DNA of 49,177 nucleotides, from positions 1-49,177 of IMG/VR virus record IMGVR_UViG_3300042731_002677. The stretch is one strand, 5' to 3'. Below, in pieces: positions 28,745 to 35,733 of this stretch. The translations under genes were made by a program, and so were the position numbers. Position 1 is the stretch's first letter. The number at the start of each line of letters is the position of its first letter. The notes beneath the pieces are model-generated. The model saw nothing but the letters and a program-made list of their open reading frames with translations. It was not told the origin of the DNA and did not search any database. Origin of the DNA: a virus.

Positions 28745-29998
28745 ATGCTTAAGGTATATAACAAGAAAACGCTCGCCGATGAGCGATTCAACGAGAAGTT
28801 CTCCGCTCCTGTCATGCAATTGTATGATGGGACTATCAAGGATCTGAAATCCGGGTTTGCTAATGTTGCTGACAAGCCGCTCCTCAACCAGGACACGGTT
28901 GAAATGGCTACTCGCGACTATGTGAGCGGGGGGGGGCGGGACAAGCTATATGCACACATGGCGAGGCTCAGAAATACTGCACTCAAAGAAATGGGAGTCG
29001 AGCCAGGCGGAACCGTGAAGAACGCGGCCCAGGCTCCGAGCTATTCCACCCTTTCCTCGCTTGTTTCGTTGCTGTTTGTTGACATGACCCGTAGGTACAT
29101 GGAGTCCCCGGACTACACTACCAGGATCGTTACCGAGACCAACAACCCGGCTTTCCGTGAAACGGTCACCATGCGGGACATTCTCAAGTATCGCGGGCAG
29201 TTTGAAGAGATCAGCGGTTCTGGCGATTCGGTTCCTCTGATTGAACAGGCTCTTGCCGAGACTGACACCTTCGACTTGACCATTCGCGGTATTGGTTGGG
29301 CGACTTCGCTGAAAAACATCCTTTTCAATGAGTTCCACACGATGCAGAAGGTTGTCGATGCGGTTAATGAGGCGTATGTTGACCAGCGCAACGCCCAGGT
29401 TATCGGAGCTATCGTCGGTGCCACTTTCGACGCTTCGCAACAGGTTGCGGCCGGTACTAGCGGAGACACCTACGAGGAAAACATCTACATCACGTTCCGC
29501 AATGCGATCCAGAAGCTTCGCACTCTTAAGGACAACCAGACCGACAGGCCGATCAGCGTTCCTTCTATCACTATGCTTTGCAACAGCGCAGACTCCTGGT
29601 ACATACAGAGGGCGATCAACGGTCAGCTTGCCACCGCTGGCGGAGATGCATTCAGAGGCCGCAACAACACTCCGCTTCCGATTAACGAAGTGATCGAGTA
29701 TGACCGTGGTGCCAACGACGGGTTTACCTGGGGCAAGAAGACCATGAGTTTCTCCGGTGTGACGCAGGGGACTTGTTACCTCTTCGTGCCGCGTGAGTAT
29801 GCGTGGGTGGCCACCAAGCGCGGTCTGACTATGGAGTCGAGCACCGGTAGTGCTTTGACCCTTAGCCAGGAGGAAAGGGCGTGGTACTTCGTGCAGGGCG
29901 AATATCTCAAGGACTTCCTTGGGTCTTCGTATTCCGGGGCTTCCTCTTCTGGCTATGGTGCAATAGTGGAGATTACTCTTCCCGACGCTGATACTTAA
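28745..29998 (+). CDS. Major capsid protein (HK97-like by context)
   Basis: 417 residues, ATG after GAGGGATAAA. Position after protease/scaffold and decoration genes and before a strong terminator identify it. Visible segments include an N-terminal helical arm, RETVTMRDILKYRGQFEEIS (E-loop-like), QALAETDTFDLTIRGIGWAT and the P-domain helix with VVDAVNEAYVDQRNAQVIGA. A run of nine G bases (28928-28936) codes Gly-Gly-Gly near residue 62. Confidence 0.82.
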   Translation: MLKVYNKKTLADERFNEKFSAPVMQLYDGTIKDLKSGFANVADKPLLNQDTVEMATRDYVSGGGRDKLYAHMARLRNTALKEMGVEPGGTVKNAAQAPSYSTLSSLVSLLFVDMTRRYMESPDYTTRIVTETNNPAFRETVTMRDILKYRGQFEEISGSGDSVPLIEQALAETDTFDLTIRGIGWATSLKNILFNEFHTMQKVVDAVNEAYVDQRNAQVIGAIVGATFDASQQVAAGTSGDTYEENIYITFRNAIQKLRTLKDNQTDRPISVPSITMLCNSADSWYIQRAINGQLATAGGDAFRGRNNTPLPINEVIEYDRGANDGFTWGKKTMSFSGVTQGTCYLFVPREYAWVATKRGLTMESSTGSALTLSQEERAWYFVQGEYLKDFLGSSYSGASSSGYGAIVEITLPDADT

Positions 29999-30017
29999 TA
30001 ATTAGGCATCTTTGACT

Positions 30018-30043
30018 AGGCCCCTGTTTCCAGGGGCCTTTTT
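30018..30043 (+). terminator. Strong terminator after the major capsid gene
   Basis: Stem AGGCCCCTG/CAGGGGCCT with loop TTTC and a following T-run. It stops rightward head-gene transcription where the leftward cassette ends head-on. On the minus strand there is no T-run, so it is mainly rightward. Confidence 0.88.
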
Positions 30044-30491
30044 ATTTGGCTTGTTTCTCATTGGTTTCTGATAGGAAAGTTTCTATAAACTCCCCACTAT
30101 TCAAAACAACGATTTCGCAGTAATCCAAGACCAACAAAGCCTCTAACCATATTCTCCAATGTTTCATCATTGTCCCGATAAACTCATATGGGGAATCTCT
30201 ATCAATATATCGATCAAGATATTCGTTTCGTAAAGCAGGGTCTGGCAATATTAGCGTAATCGAGACTCCCAACTTGTCCAGATCGGCTAAAACAATAGGA
30301 TCTGACGAAACAAACAATATTTTATTGTTTTCAATTTTATCAACTATGGCCTTGGTATAATTATCAGGGAAATCACCAGAACGAAACTTCCAACATTCTA
30401 CTTCTGAATATACGTCTGGCGACTTATCGCATAAATAACTTTTACCAGTTCCCGGCCATCCGGCATAAACTCTGGAATGGGTGGTCTTCAT
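30042..30491 (-). CDS. P-loop NTPase or kinase-like protein
   Basis: 149 residues. Start at the ATG giving MKTTHSRVYAG, with GGGAGGGAAGAGAA ahead; upstream in-frame sequence belongs to the seam. Walker A is VYAGWPGTGKSYLCD near residue 10. A strand ILFVSSDPIVLADL and VSITLILPDPALRNEYLDRY fit small nucleoside or polynucleotide kinase folds. The partner residues are not clear enough to name a substrate. Last gene of the leftward cassette. Confidence 0.62.
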   Translation of the reverse strand: MKTTHSRVYAGWPGTGKSYLCDKSPDVYSEVECWKFRSGDFPDNYTKAIVDKIENNKILFVSSDPIVLADLDKLGVSITLILPDPALRNEYLDRYIDRDSPYEFIGTMMKHWRIWLEALLVLDYCEIVVLNSGEFIETFLSETNEKQAK

Positions 30492-30633
30492 TTCTCTTCC
30501 CTCCCGGTCATGCGTTCTCGGAGCCATTGGGAGATAATCTTGACAAACTCAAGCTCGTGATCGGTTGCTCCACACCATATCTAGTGCCGTAACTTCCCAA
30601 ACGCCGCCTCAATCTCCTCACGCTCGGGAACTG
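30488..30633 (-). pseudogene. Frameshifted remnant of the 12423-type gene
   Basis: Within the end of the peptidase gene, other frames code pieces of the intact rightward gene: FPS then, after a one-base loss, EEIEAAFGKLRH and stop; further on, KIISQWLRERMTGREEK and stop. DNA at 30604-30633 and 30500-30526 matches 12750-12780 and 12855-12881. The remnant ends in an ATGA overlap with the P-loop gene, as an intact gene would. Confidence 0.7.
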
Positions 30634-31089
30634 ACAAGGGTTGCTTAATGGTTCCTCGAATTGTTTGTTTGATCCGGTAATATTATTTTCATCAAATGGC
30701 TCGAACATATGCCAATACATCACGTTGGCATCTTCTTTTGTTTTACCAAGATATAATTTGTTCGGGTTCGGATCGTGTACAATAATCCCGTTAACGTCTA
30801 AAACGACCGAGTGAGTGCCGTCTTCAAACAATGACGACGGAACGGTAGCAAGGAAACAACCATTAACAGAGTCTTCTTCGCGTAGGCCGCGAGTAGATTT
30901 AATGTCACAGTTTCCAGCATATGAAAATCCGAAATATCCCATGAAATGCAAAAAGAAGAAAAACCAATCGTCCCCATACCTGATAAAGTGTGGAACCTGT
31001 TCAAGAGATAGGTCTAGGATTGAGGCCACTGCCGCCCTTGTGCAATCTCCGTCACCTTTGTCGATAATAGATTGATAAACCCGCTTCAT
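30508..31089 (-). CDS. C39-like cysteine peptidase-type protein
   Basis: 193 residues. GDGDCTRAAVASILDLSLEQ near residue 12 supplies a Cys after a Gln/Asp loop, and DGTHSVVLDVNGIIVHDPNP near residue 105 gives His and Asp, the C39/papain-like triad order. The last 40 residues (RRLRRRLGSYGTRYG and on) are a basic out-of-frame reading of an older gene, so the working protein may be the first 150. It sits where the rightward cassette has the middle of the 12423 gene. Substrate unknown; a host-directed or tail-processing role is possible. Confidence 0.6.
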   Translation of the reverse strand: MKRVYQSIIDKGDGDCTRAAVASILDLSLEQVPHFIRYGDDWFFFFLHFMGYFGFSYAGNCDIKSTRGLREEDSVNGCFLATVPSSLFEDGTHSVVLDVNGIIVHDPNPNKLYLGKTKEDANVMYWHMFEPFDENNITGSNKQFEEPLSNPCQFPSVRRLRRRLGSYGTRYGVEQPITSLSLSRLSPNGSENA

Positions 31090-31115
31090 TGTTCACAGTC
31101 CTCACGCGTCGTCAT
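31086..31115 (-). pseudogene. Nine-codon remnant start of the 12423-type gene
   Basis: The seam at 31101-31129 still carries the ATG and first codons of the 12423-type gene (MTTREDCEQ versus MTMREK), but the frame stops at an ATGA overlapping the peptidase start. It may now act only as a coupling peptide. Confidence 0.5.
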
Positions 31116-31278
31116 TGGTGGAATCCTCCTCGTGACATTCGTGCGGTCTTGGCACAAACCCACTAGTTGTTTTCGTGCCTGGATAGATACCGTGACACCG
31201 TGGGCATTCGCCAATATCGGAATAATATGGAGTATCTGTATAAGTCATCTCAGAACTACCAATTGTATATTCGCTCAC
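31102..31278 (-). CDS. Small unknown protein with EDSTNDDA tail
   Basis: 58 residues from a GTGA overlap with the preceding gene. Contains a zinc-like CPRCHG and PHECHE pair, and ends in EDSTNDDA as does the rightward gene at 12191, whose core is unrelated. Both flanks are conserved seams. Confidence 0.55.
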   Translation of the reverse strand: MSEYTIGSSEMTYTDTPYYSDIGECPRCHGIYPGTKTTSGFVPRPHECHEEDSTNDDA

Positions 31279-31709
31279 CCCTCTACCTCCTCGCCTTTCG
31301 GCTTATTAGGCCGCTTGCCAGTTCCGTCGCAATCTGGACAATGGACTCTTGCTGGTTTGCCCGTTTCCTCGTCGATCATCCTGAGAAGATGATATCCTTT
31401 TCCGTCACACTCCGGGCACCTGTCCGGTTCCTCTTTCTCGGTGATGGCTCGGATGCGTTCCCGCGTAGCGTCGCGCACGTGGGCATCGTCGGCCATTTCT
31501 AATTCTACGACGGCAAGAAGTTCCCGCAGTTCCCGGTTCTCCTGTTCGAGGGCGGCGATGCGGGTATTATGTCCATAGATCCTTTCAACCGAATCAATCA
31601 AGACAGCTTCAATATGATCACGCTCACAAGTCGCATCGCAATCTTCAAGAAGCCACCAAACGTCTGAATCAATAAGCTTTTGATATGCGTCTCGGCTTAG
31701 TTCAATCAT
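31275..31709 (-). CDS. Coiled-coil zinc-ribbon protein (seam family)
   Basis: 144 residues. After an N-terminal segment with DVWWLLEDCDATCERDH, the RIAALEQENRELR coiled coil (DNA identical to 11681-11719) leads to a DnaJ-like zinc site, RCPECDGKGYHLL and HCPDCDGTGKRP, and the KPKGEEVEG tail. Its counterpart at 11667 shares head module, RCPEC and tail. CxxCxGxG pairs suggest a chaperone-type zinc ribbon. Confidence 0.65.
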   Translation of the reverse strand: MIELSRDAYQKLIDSDVWWLLEDCDATCERDHIEAVLIDSVERIYGHNTRIAALEQENRELRELLAVVELEMADDAHVRDATRERIRAITEKEEPDRCPECDGKGYHLLRMIDEETGKPARVHCPDCDGTGKRPNKPKGEEVEG

Positions 31710-31712
31710 CCC

Positions 31713-32120
31713 TCAATCCTCCTTTGGGTTGCTTTCTAAAGAAACCCAGTCCGAAGAGGACTCCCACCTTTCGGCCATTTTTGCAACAACGTGATCCGGT
31801 ATCTCGTGAACAGATCGCCATCGGCCGTAACATTCAATAATCTGAACATCGGCTCCGCTTTCTTGGGCCATTTCGAGATACGGCTGCGCCTCCCACTTCT
31901 GGGAAAAGGTATTCGCCACAGCGACATCTTCTCCACGCATGAGAGCGTCCCGAACCATCTCCTGACACCACTCATGTGCATCCTTTATCTCTTCTCGGCG
32001 AAATGTATACGTTCCGGCCACCATAAAATACTGATCAGCTTCGAAGTATTGAACACCAAGCGCTTTCGCAAGTGTCGTCTTCCCTGAACCCGGAAGTCCT
32101 CGAATTATAGTAAGAGTCAT
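31713..32120 (-). CDS. P-loop kinase-like protein (AAA_33/PNK type)
   Basis: 135 residues. Walker A IIRGLPGSGKTTLAKALG near residue 4-20, then EADQYFMVAGTYTFRREEIK, DVAVANTFSQKWEAQPYLEM and VQIIECYGRWRSVHEIPDHV, the plan of polynucleotide kinase-like small NTPases that also occur in phage RNA repair. An aspartate follows the second strand as expected. Start fixed by a TGATGA overlap inside the 20-base seam. It fills the slot held by a zinc-finger gene in the rightward cassette. Confidence 0.72.
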   Translation of the reverse strand: MTLTIIRGLPGSGKTTLAKALGVQYFEADQYFMVAGTYTFRREEIKDAHEWCQEMVRDALMRGEDVAVANTFSQKWEAQPYLEMAQESGADVQIIECYGRWRSVHEIPDHVVAKMAERWESSSDWVSLESNPKED

Positions 32121-32371
32121 CACTCCCCCTCATCCGCAGAGTTAAATAGGCTGATTCCTTCCGAACCAACATATAGGCGAATTGGCCGGTTATATTTTCC
32201 TCGGCGATCAAGGTGAACCGTATATGACGGCCGACTTTCTCCGTCTGCGAAAACTATCAATGACGCTTTAACAACGTGCCCAGCTTCTGGTGTGTTATAG
32301 TGGCTTCTGTAGTTCTCAACGACAACCTTTGACCCGGGAAGAATTATTTCTCCAGAAACATTTTTCTTCAT
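32120..32371 (-). CDS. Unknown 83-residue beta protein with ADEGE tail
   Basis: Beta-rich (GEIILPGSKVVVENYRSHYN; RPSYTVHLDRRGKYNRPIRL), possibly an SH3-like barrel. The last residues SADEGE come from a 20-base seam identical to 11184-11203, and its start follows a near copy of the same seam, so the gene looks inserted between two seam copies. Confidence 0.55.
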   Translation of the reverse strand: MKKNVSGEIILPGSKVVVENYRSHYNTPEAGHVVKASLIVFADGESRPSYTVHLDRRGKYNRPIRLYVGSEGISLFNSADEGE

Positions 32372-32638
32372 TTACTCATCCCCCTCATCCGCCTTGATGC
32401 GGATCGGCTTGCCGCAGTCGCACGGGCGACCACTTTCTATTCTGGCGTTGTGGTGAGTCACCGGATCATTGGCCCCACATGCCGCGACCCATATGTAGCG
32501 GATGCCGGATTTATCAAGATGCCGTTCACAGTATTCCGGCTCTTCTTGCTTGATGATTTCTTCCGGCGTTTCTCCAACATAGAGATCACCCTCGCTCTGT
32601 GGGACTCCGTTTTTATCTAATAAGCCAGAGTCAATCAT
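32372..32638 (-). CDS. Zinc-site protein with KADEGDE tail
   Basis: 88 residues. EEPEYCERHLD and CDCGKPIRIKADEG form the Cys site shared with the rightward gene at 10752 (38 identical bases); the N-terminal 40 residues differ. It overlaps the upstream gene by ATGA. Confidence 0.6.
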   Translation of the reverse strand: MIDSGLLDKNGVPQSEGDLYVGETPEEIIKQEEPEYCERHLDKSGIRYIWVAACGANDPVTHHNARIESGRPCDCGKPIRIKADEGDE

Positions 32639-32823
32639 TGCTTCTCGCCTCTCTTGTCATGAACATTGAGAAATGACTTTGCCCTTTCCTTCCAATATGG
32701 CCTATTTGCCATCTCTGGGTTCATAAGAACATCTCCGATTATCTTTACAGCTTCGGATATTTGGCCTTTGCGCAAAGCTTCTATCCTGTCGTTAAGGCTA
32801 TCCAACAGTTCGTCAATGGTCAT
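32635..32823 (-). CDS. First gene of the leftward cassette, unknown helical protein
   Basis: 62 residues, ATG with an excellent GGAGGTGATTTTT site behind the leftward promoter. Helical, charged (LLDSLNDRIEALRKGQISEA), ends in HDKRGEKQ. No family recognised. Confidence 0.6.
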   Translation of the reverse strand: MTIDELLDSLNDRIEALRKGQISEAVKIIGDVLMNPEMANRPYWKERAKSFLNVHDKRGEKQ

Positions 32824-32844
32824 AAAAAATCACCTCCAAAAATA

Positions 32845-32873
32845 ATCATAGACCACAAAAAAGCGTTTGTCAA
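32845..32873 (-). promoter_or_regulatory. Strong promoter of the leftward cassette
   Basis: On the minus strand TTGACA (32873-32868), 17 bases, TATGAT (32850-32845): a near-consensus sigma70 promoter. The leader is short and carries GGAGGTGA. It would allow expression independent of the lytic program, as in moron genes. Confidence 0.85.
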
Positions 32874-32874
32874 C

Positions 32875-32900
32875 AAAAACCCCCGACGTTGCATCGGGGG
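32875..32900 (-). terminator. Leftward terminator directly upstream of the leftward promoter
   Basis: Stem CCCCCGA/TCGGGGG with loop TGCAACG on the minus strand, followed by TTTTTG. It abuts the -35 box of the leftward promoter, so it would stop stray leftward transcription before that promoter. On the plus strand there is no T-run. Confidence 0.75.
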
Positions 32901-32952
32901 CGACCCTTCGGTCAATCATGGAGGTGATATCTGGAAGGCATAGCTAGTCTAG

Positions 32953-32981
32953 TTGATTAGGTTCGTTTGTGTCAATATAAT
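32953..32981 (+). promoter_or_regulatory. Late promoter before connector gene (leaderless)
   Basis: TTGATT at 32953-32958, 17 bases, TATAAT at 32976-32981, then six bases to the ATG at 32988. No ribosome site. It is divergent to the leftward promoter with 80 bases between their -35 boxes. Confidence 0.8.
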
Positions 32982-32987
32982 ATAGCC

Positions 32988-33479
32988 ATGGCTACTTTTG
33001 CGAATATCAAGAAGGTTCGACTGGCGATTGATGACCCACCGGGGTTTGTGGATTTGATATCGGTTGCGACAAGCTCTACACTTCCGGCGTCACCAAAGCA
33101 TCAAACTGCCTATTATGTCGTAGATGATGACGAATATCGAGCCACAGATGTGACTGTGGTTGCTACACCGGCAGACTATGAGGTGCTCGATCTTCGGGTA
33201 TCAGACGAACGGATAGGAGACTGGATAGACTCGGATGGCGTATATGATGCCAGGGTCTATGCGCTCCGGGACATAACCCGGAAGCTTGGTCAAGAACTAG
33301 CTCTTGTCCGCACCCAGTCTGGCGCGGAGTCGAACGAGTACAACGCATTGCTCGATACCTATAAATACTACAAGGGCCTTATTTCTGATGCTGAAAAAGA
33401 GGCGCAGGTAGAATCGCTTAACTCTTCGGGTAGGCTACTTTCAACCACTGCCCCGGAGATTGCGGGGGGAAACCTTTGA
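32988..33479 (+). CDS. Head-tail connector protein
   Basis: 163 residues. An upstream in-frame TTG would lie within the -10 box, so the ATG is taken as a leaderless start. The helical C-terminal half (YDARVYALRDITRKLGQELA) with a beta insertion fits the gp6/gp15-type connector adaptor that sits under the portal. Followed by closure- and neck-type genes in standard order. Confidence 0.65.
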   Translation: MATFANIKKVRLAIDDPPGFVDLISVATSSTLPASPKHQTAYYVVDDDEYRATDVTVVATPADYEVLDLRVSDERIGDWIDSDGVYDARVYALRDITRKLGQELALVRTQSGAESNEYNALLDTYKYYKGLISDAEKEAQVESLNSSGRLLSTTAPEIAGGNL

Positions 33480-33871
33480 ACAATCGTTCCTTGCTTAAGC
33501 AGAAACGCGACGGGTTCAAGCGGGTCATTAATGAGAATCCGCAAACACTTGTCTTCTACAGGCATCCGGCCAAGGATGATGGATTCGGCGGAACTATCCC
33601 GGATTTCACAAAAAGCCCAACGGAGCACGTAAATAAAGTGAGAATGTCCCACCCTGGGCGCGAAAATGGACCATTTGACTATGAGATTAGTAGCGTTGGC
33701 GCAGTGCCTCCATCTGGAAGGTTTATTCAAGCTCTATGGAATGCAGACATAGCCGAGGGGGACCGAGTTGATAGCTACAAGGTTGGGTCTATTGATGAGC
33801 TTGTGGCGTTTGGTGGCGTGTTCGGCAAACAAGCCATACTGATATCAGCTAATGACGTGGAGGCAAGTTAA
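33476..33871 (+). CDS. Head closure-like protein
   Basis: 131 residues, TTG start in a TTGA overlap. A beta-rich core (TLVFYRHPAKDDGFGGTIPD; GDRVDSYKVGSIDELVAFGG) has the size and place of SPP1 gp16-type head-closure proteins. Identification is by order. Confidence 0.55.
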   Translation: MNNRSLLKQKRDGFKRVINENPQTLVFYRHPAKDDGFGGTIPDFTKSPTEHVNKVRMSHPGRENGPFDYEISSVGAVPPSGRFIQALWNADIAEGDRVDSYKVGSIDELVAFGGVFGKQAILISANDVEAS

Positions 33872-34077
33872 TGAAGGTTCCAGATTCCGCAGACGCTACG
33901 CCGGACGAGGTTAAGTCGGAGACACCCAAAAGCGGAGAGCGATACATCATGAATCCATACCACGGCGTTGAAATGCTAACACCACACGAGGCCATGGACA
34001 TGATCAGTTCTCTCTCTACAATGTTGGTTATAGATGAGCGTCATAGAGGACACCAGAAAGGTATTGTTAAGAACTAG
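33871..34077 (+). CDS. Small unknown protein of the neck region
   Basis: 68 residues, ATG overlapping the previous stop. Disordered acidic start (DSADATPDEVKSETPKSGE) and a short helical end; no motif. It overlaps the next gene by 44 bases. Confidence 0.5.
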   Translation: MKVPDSADATPDEVKSETPKSGERYIMNPYHGVEMLTPHEAMDMISSLSTMLVIDERHRGHQKGIVKN

Positions 34078-34393
34078 GAAGATATACGAGCGGCGCAGGC
34101 TGGCCGTATATGCTTTGTCTCTCAACTATGCAGCACAAGCTTTAAGGCTATTTCAAGAAAGACAGTCCGGCGATCTCTTCTGGAACAACCAAACCAAACA
34201 GGCATATCAGCGCATGTTTTCAAATGCCGAGCTATCAGACAAGGTGGTTTCGTGGTTTATGGCCCACGGCGTTGATTATGGAATTTATCTCGAACTTGCC
34301 AACGATAGAAAGCACGAATCCATTAGGCCGATCATAAACGAGCTATATCCAAAGTTTCGCGAAGACCTGGAACGTCTATACGGCGCAAGGTAA
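34034..34393 (+). CDS. HK97 gp10-like neck protein
   Basis: 119 residues. YALSLNYAAQALRLFQERQS and the end YGIYLELANDRKHESIRPII then ELYPKFREDLERLYG match the HK97-gp10 family, where the R/K-x-x-x-I-x-P-A/I motif precedes the last helix. These proteins help finish the head-tail interface. Confidence 0.72.
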   Translation: MSVIEDTRKVLLRTRKIYERRRLAVYALSLNYAAQALRLFQERQSGDLFWNNQTKQAYQRMFSNAELSDKVVSWFMAHGVDYGIYLELANDRKHESIRPIINELYPKFREDLERLYGAR

Positions 34394-34394
34394 C

Positions 34395-34423
34395 TTGACT
34401 ATACACATGTTAAGTGTGAAAAT
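34395..34423 (+). promoter_or_regulatory. Late promoter before tail completion gene (leaderless)
   Basis: TTGACT at 34395-34400, 17 bases, GAAAAT at 34418-34423, six bases to the GTG at 34430. No ribosome site. The -35 begins directly after the preceding stop codon. Confidence 0.6.
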
Positions 34424-34429
34424 AGCCAT

Positions 34430-34786
34430 GTGATAACCAAGATCGTGTCGCGTCTTAAAACAGGATCTATTTCCAACGTGGTCCCGTTTGGATGGCCCGA
34501 AATGCCGAACGCTCCGTATGTGGTTGTGAAACCTGAAAAAGACCCACTTGGACGCGGAAGGATTTTCCGGGTTATTCCACACTTTCCACCTGGTTCTCAA
34601 ATAGACCTTGAGGCGTACACCTTCGAGGAATTATCTACACTTTTGGATGACTATCAGACAGACTCGCGCAATGGGAACACGAACGATGTGCTTTCAGAGC
34701 AAGAATGGACTGATTATGTCTCGAACAACGACGACGGCACGATCTCTATGGAACGCGTGTTTCTAGTGCCGATGATGTTACACTAA
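34430..34786 (+). CDS. Tail completion/terminator-like protein
   Basis: 118 residues, leaderless GTG. KIVSRLKTGSISNVVPFGWP and the strand YVVVKPEKD, then a helix EELSTLLDDYQT and final strand MERVFLVPMML, fit the tail-terminator/completion fold found just before the tube gene. Confidence 0.58.
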   Translation: MITKIVSRLKTGSISNVVPFGWPEMPNAPYVVVKPEKDPLGRGRIFRVIPHFPPGSQIDLEAYTFEELSTLLDDYQTDSRNGNTNDVLSEQEWTDYVSNNDDGTISMERVFLVPMMLH

Positions 34787-34797
34787 GGAGGTAACAT

Positions 34798-35733
34798 ATG
34801 GCTTTAAGGACGGCTGCCCGTTATGGGTTCGGGCTGAAGTTCGTTAGATTGCAGGCGCTGAATGACGACCTGACTATCCCAACCGCATCGCGGATTATTG
34901 GCGGGGCTGGCCCGTTTGATTTCTCCGGTGTGACCGATGATTCTGCGGTTCCGATTACTGTCAAGCTCGATGATTCTGCGGCCGTCAGCTTTACTGTTGA
35001 TGTCTCTGGAGCGTCTTCGGCCTCTGCTGTTACGGTTGACGAGCTTGTTTCTGCGCTTGATACCGCATTCACCGGTGAGTCTTTGGAGCTTGATGCGTCT
35101 AAAAGTGTGACCGATGACAACAGGCTCAAGATCGAGACCACGGACACATCAACCACTCCGACCGTTGTACAGATTTACGGACAGTGTGCGGAGATTGCAA
35201 AGCTCGGCCAGGGCTTCGGAGCGAAGTACGTAAAGCTCAACACCGCGCAGTCACTTTCGGAGACCATGACTCGCAAGGATTCGGAACAGCTTACTATCAC
35301 AGATTCCGAAGGCAAGGACACCGAGATCAATACCGATGACTACCTGAAGGGGTTTACCGCTGTCCTCACCGACACGGCGCACGATTGGGAGCTTCGCAGC
35401 CTTATCCAGGGTGGATCGCTCAATGACGATGAAGACGAGTATGACTACCCGACTTCAGCGTCCGATAAGATCTACTTCTTCGGCGAGGCGTACTACGCTG
35501 AGTACACTCAAGGTGATCACCTCGAATCCGACATTGTTGGATACGTCAAGAAACTTCTGCGGAAAATGAAGGGCAACCTGGGAGACGTTACCCAAGAAAG
35601 GAATTGGTCACAGTGGGCTTACAATCTTACCGGGACTTCGTATACCGACGAATCCGGTAACCTGCTCGGGGCTATTAAGGACTTCAAGCTGACCATTAGC
35701 GAATATGAAGCCCTCAGTCTCGAGTCGGTCTAA
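34798..35733 (+). CDS. Major tail tube protein
   Basis: 311 residues, ATG with AAGGAGGTAACAT, the best ribosome site in the window, as expected for an abundant protein. Beta-rich; an inserted Ala/Ser/Val domain (residues 45-125, SFTVDVSGASSASAVTVDEL) recalls the Ig-like or D1 additions of some tubes. Position before chaperone and tape measure genes supports the call. Confidence 0.75.
   Translation: MALRTAARYGFGLKFVRLQALNDDLTIPTASRIIGGAGPFDFSGVTDDSAVPITVKLDDSAAVSFTVDVSGASSASAVTVDELVSALDTAFTGESLELDASKSVTDDNRLKIETTDTSTTPTVVQIYGQCAEIAKLGQGFGAKYVKLNTAQSLSETMTRKDSEQLTITDSEGKDTEINTDDYLKGFTAVLTDTAHDWELRSLIQGGSLNDDEDEYDYPTSASDKIYFFGEAYYAEYTQGDHLESDIVGYVKKLLRKMKGNLGDVTQERNWSQWAYNLTGTSYTDESGNLLGAIKDFKLTISEYEALSLESV

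Noticed and set aside
32875-32900. Rightward terminator at the CCCCCGA hairpin
   Set aside because: The T-run is only on the leftward side; rightward reading ends in GCGACC.
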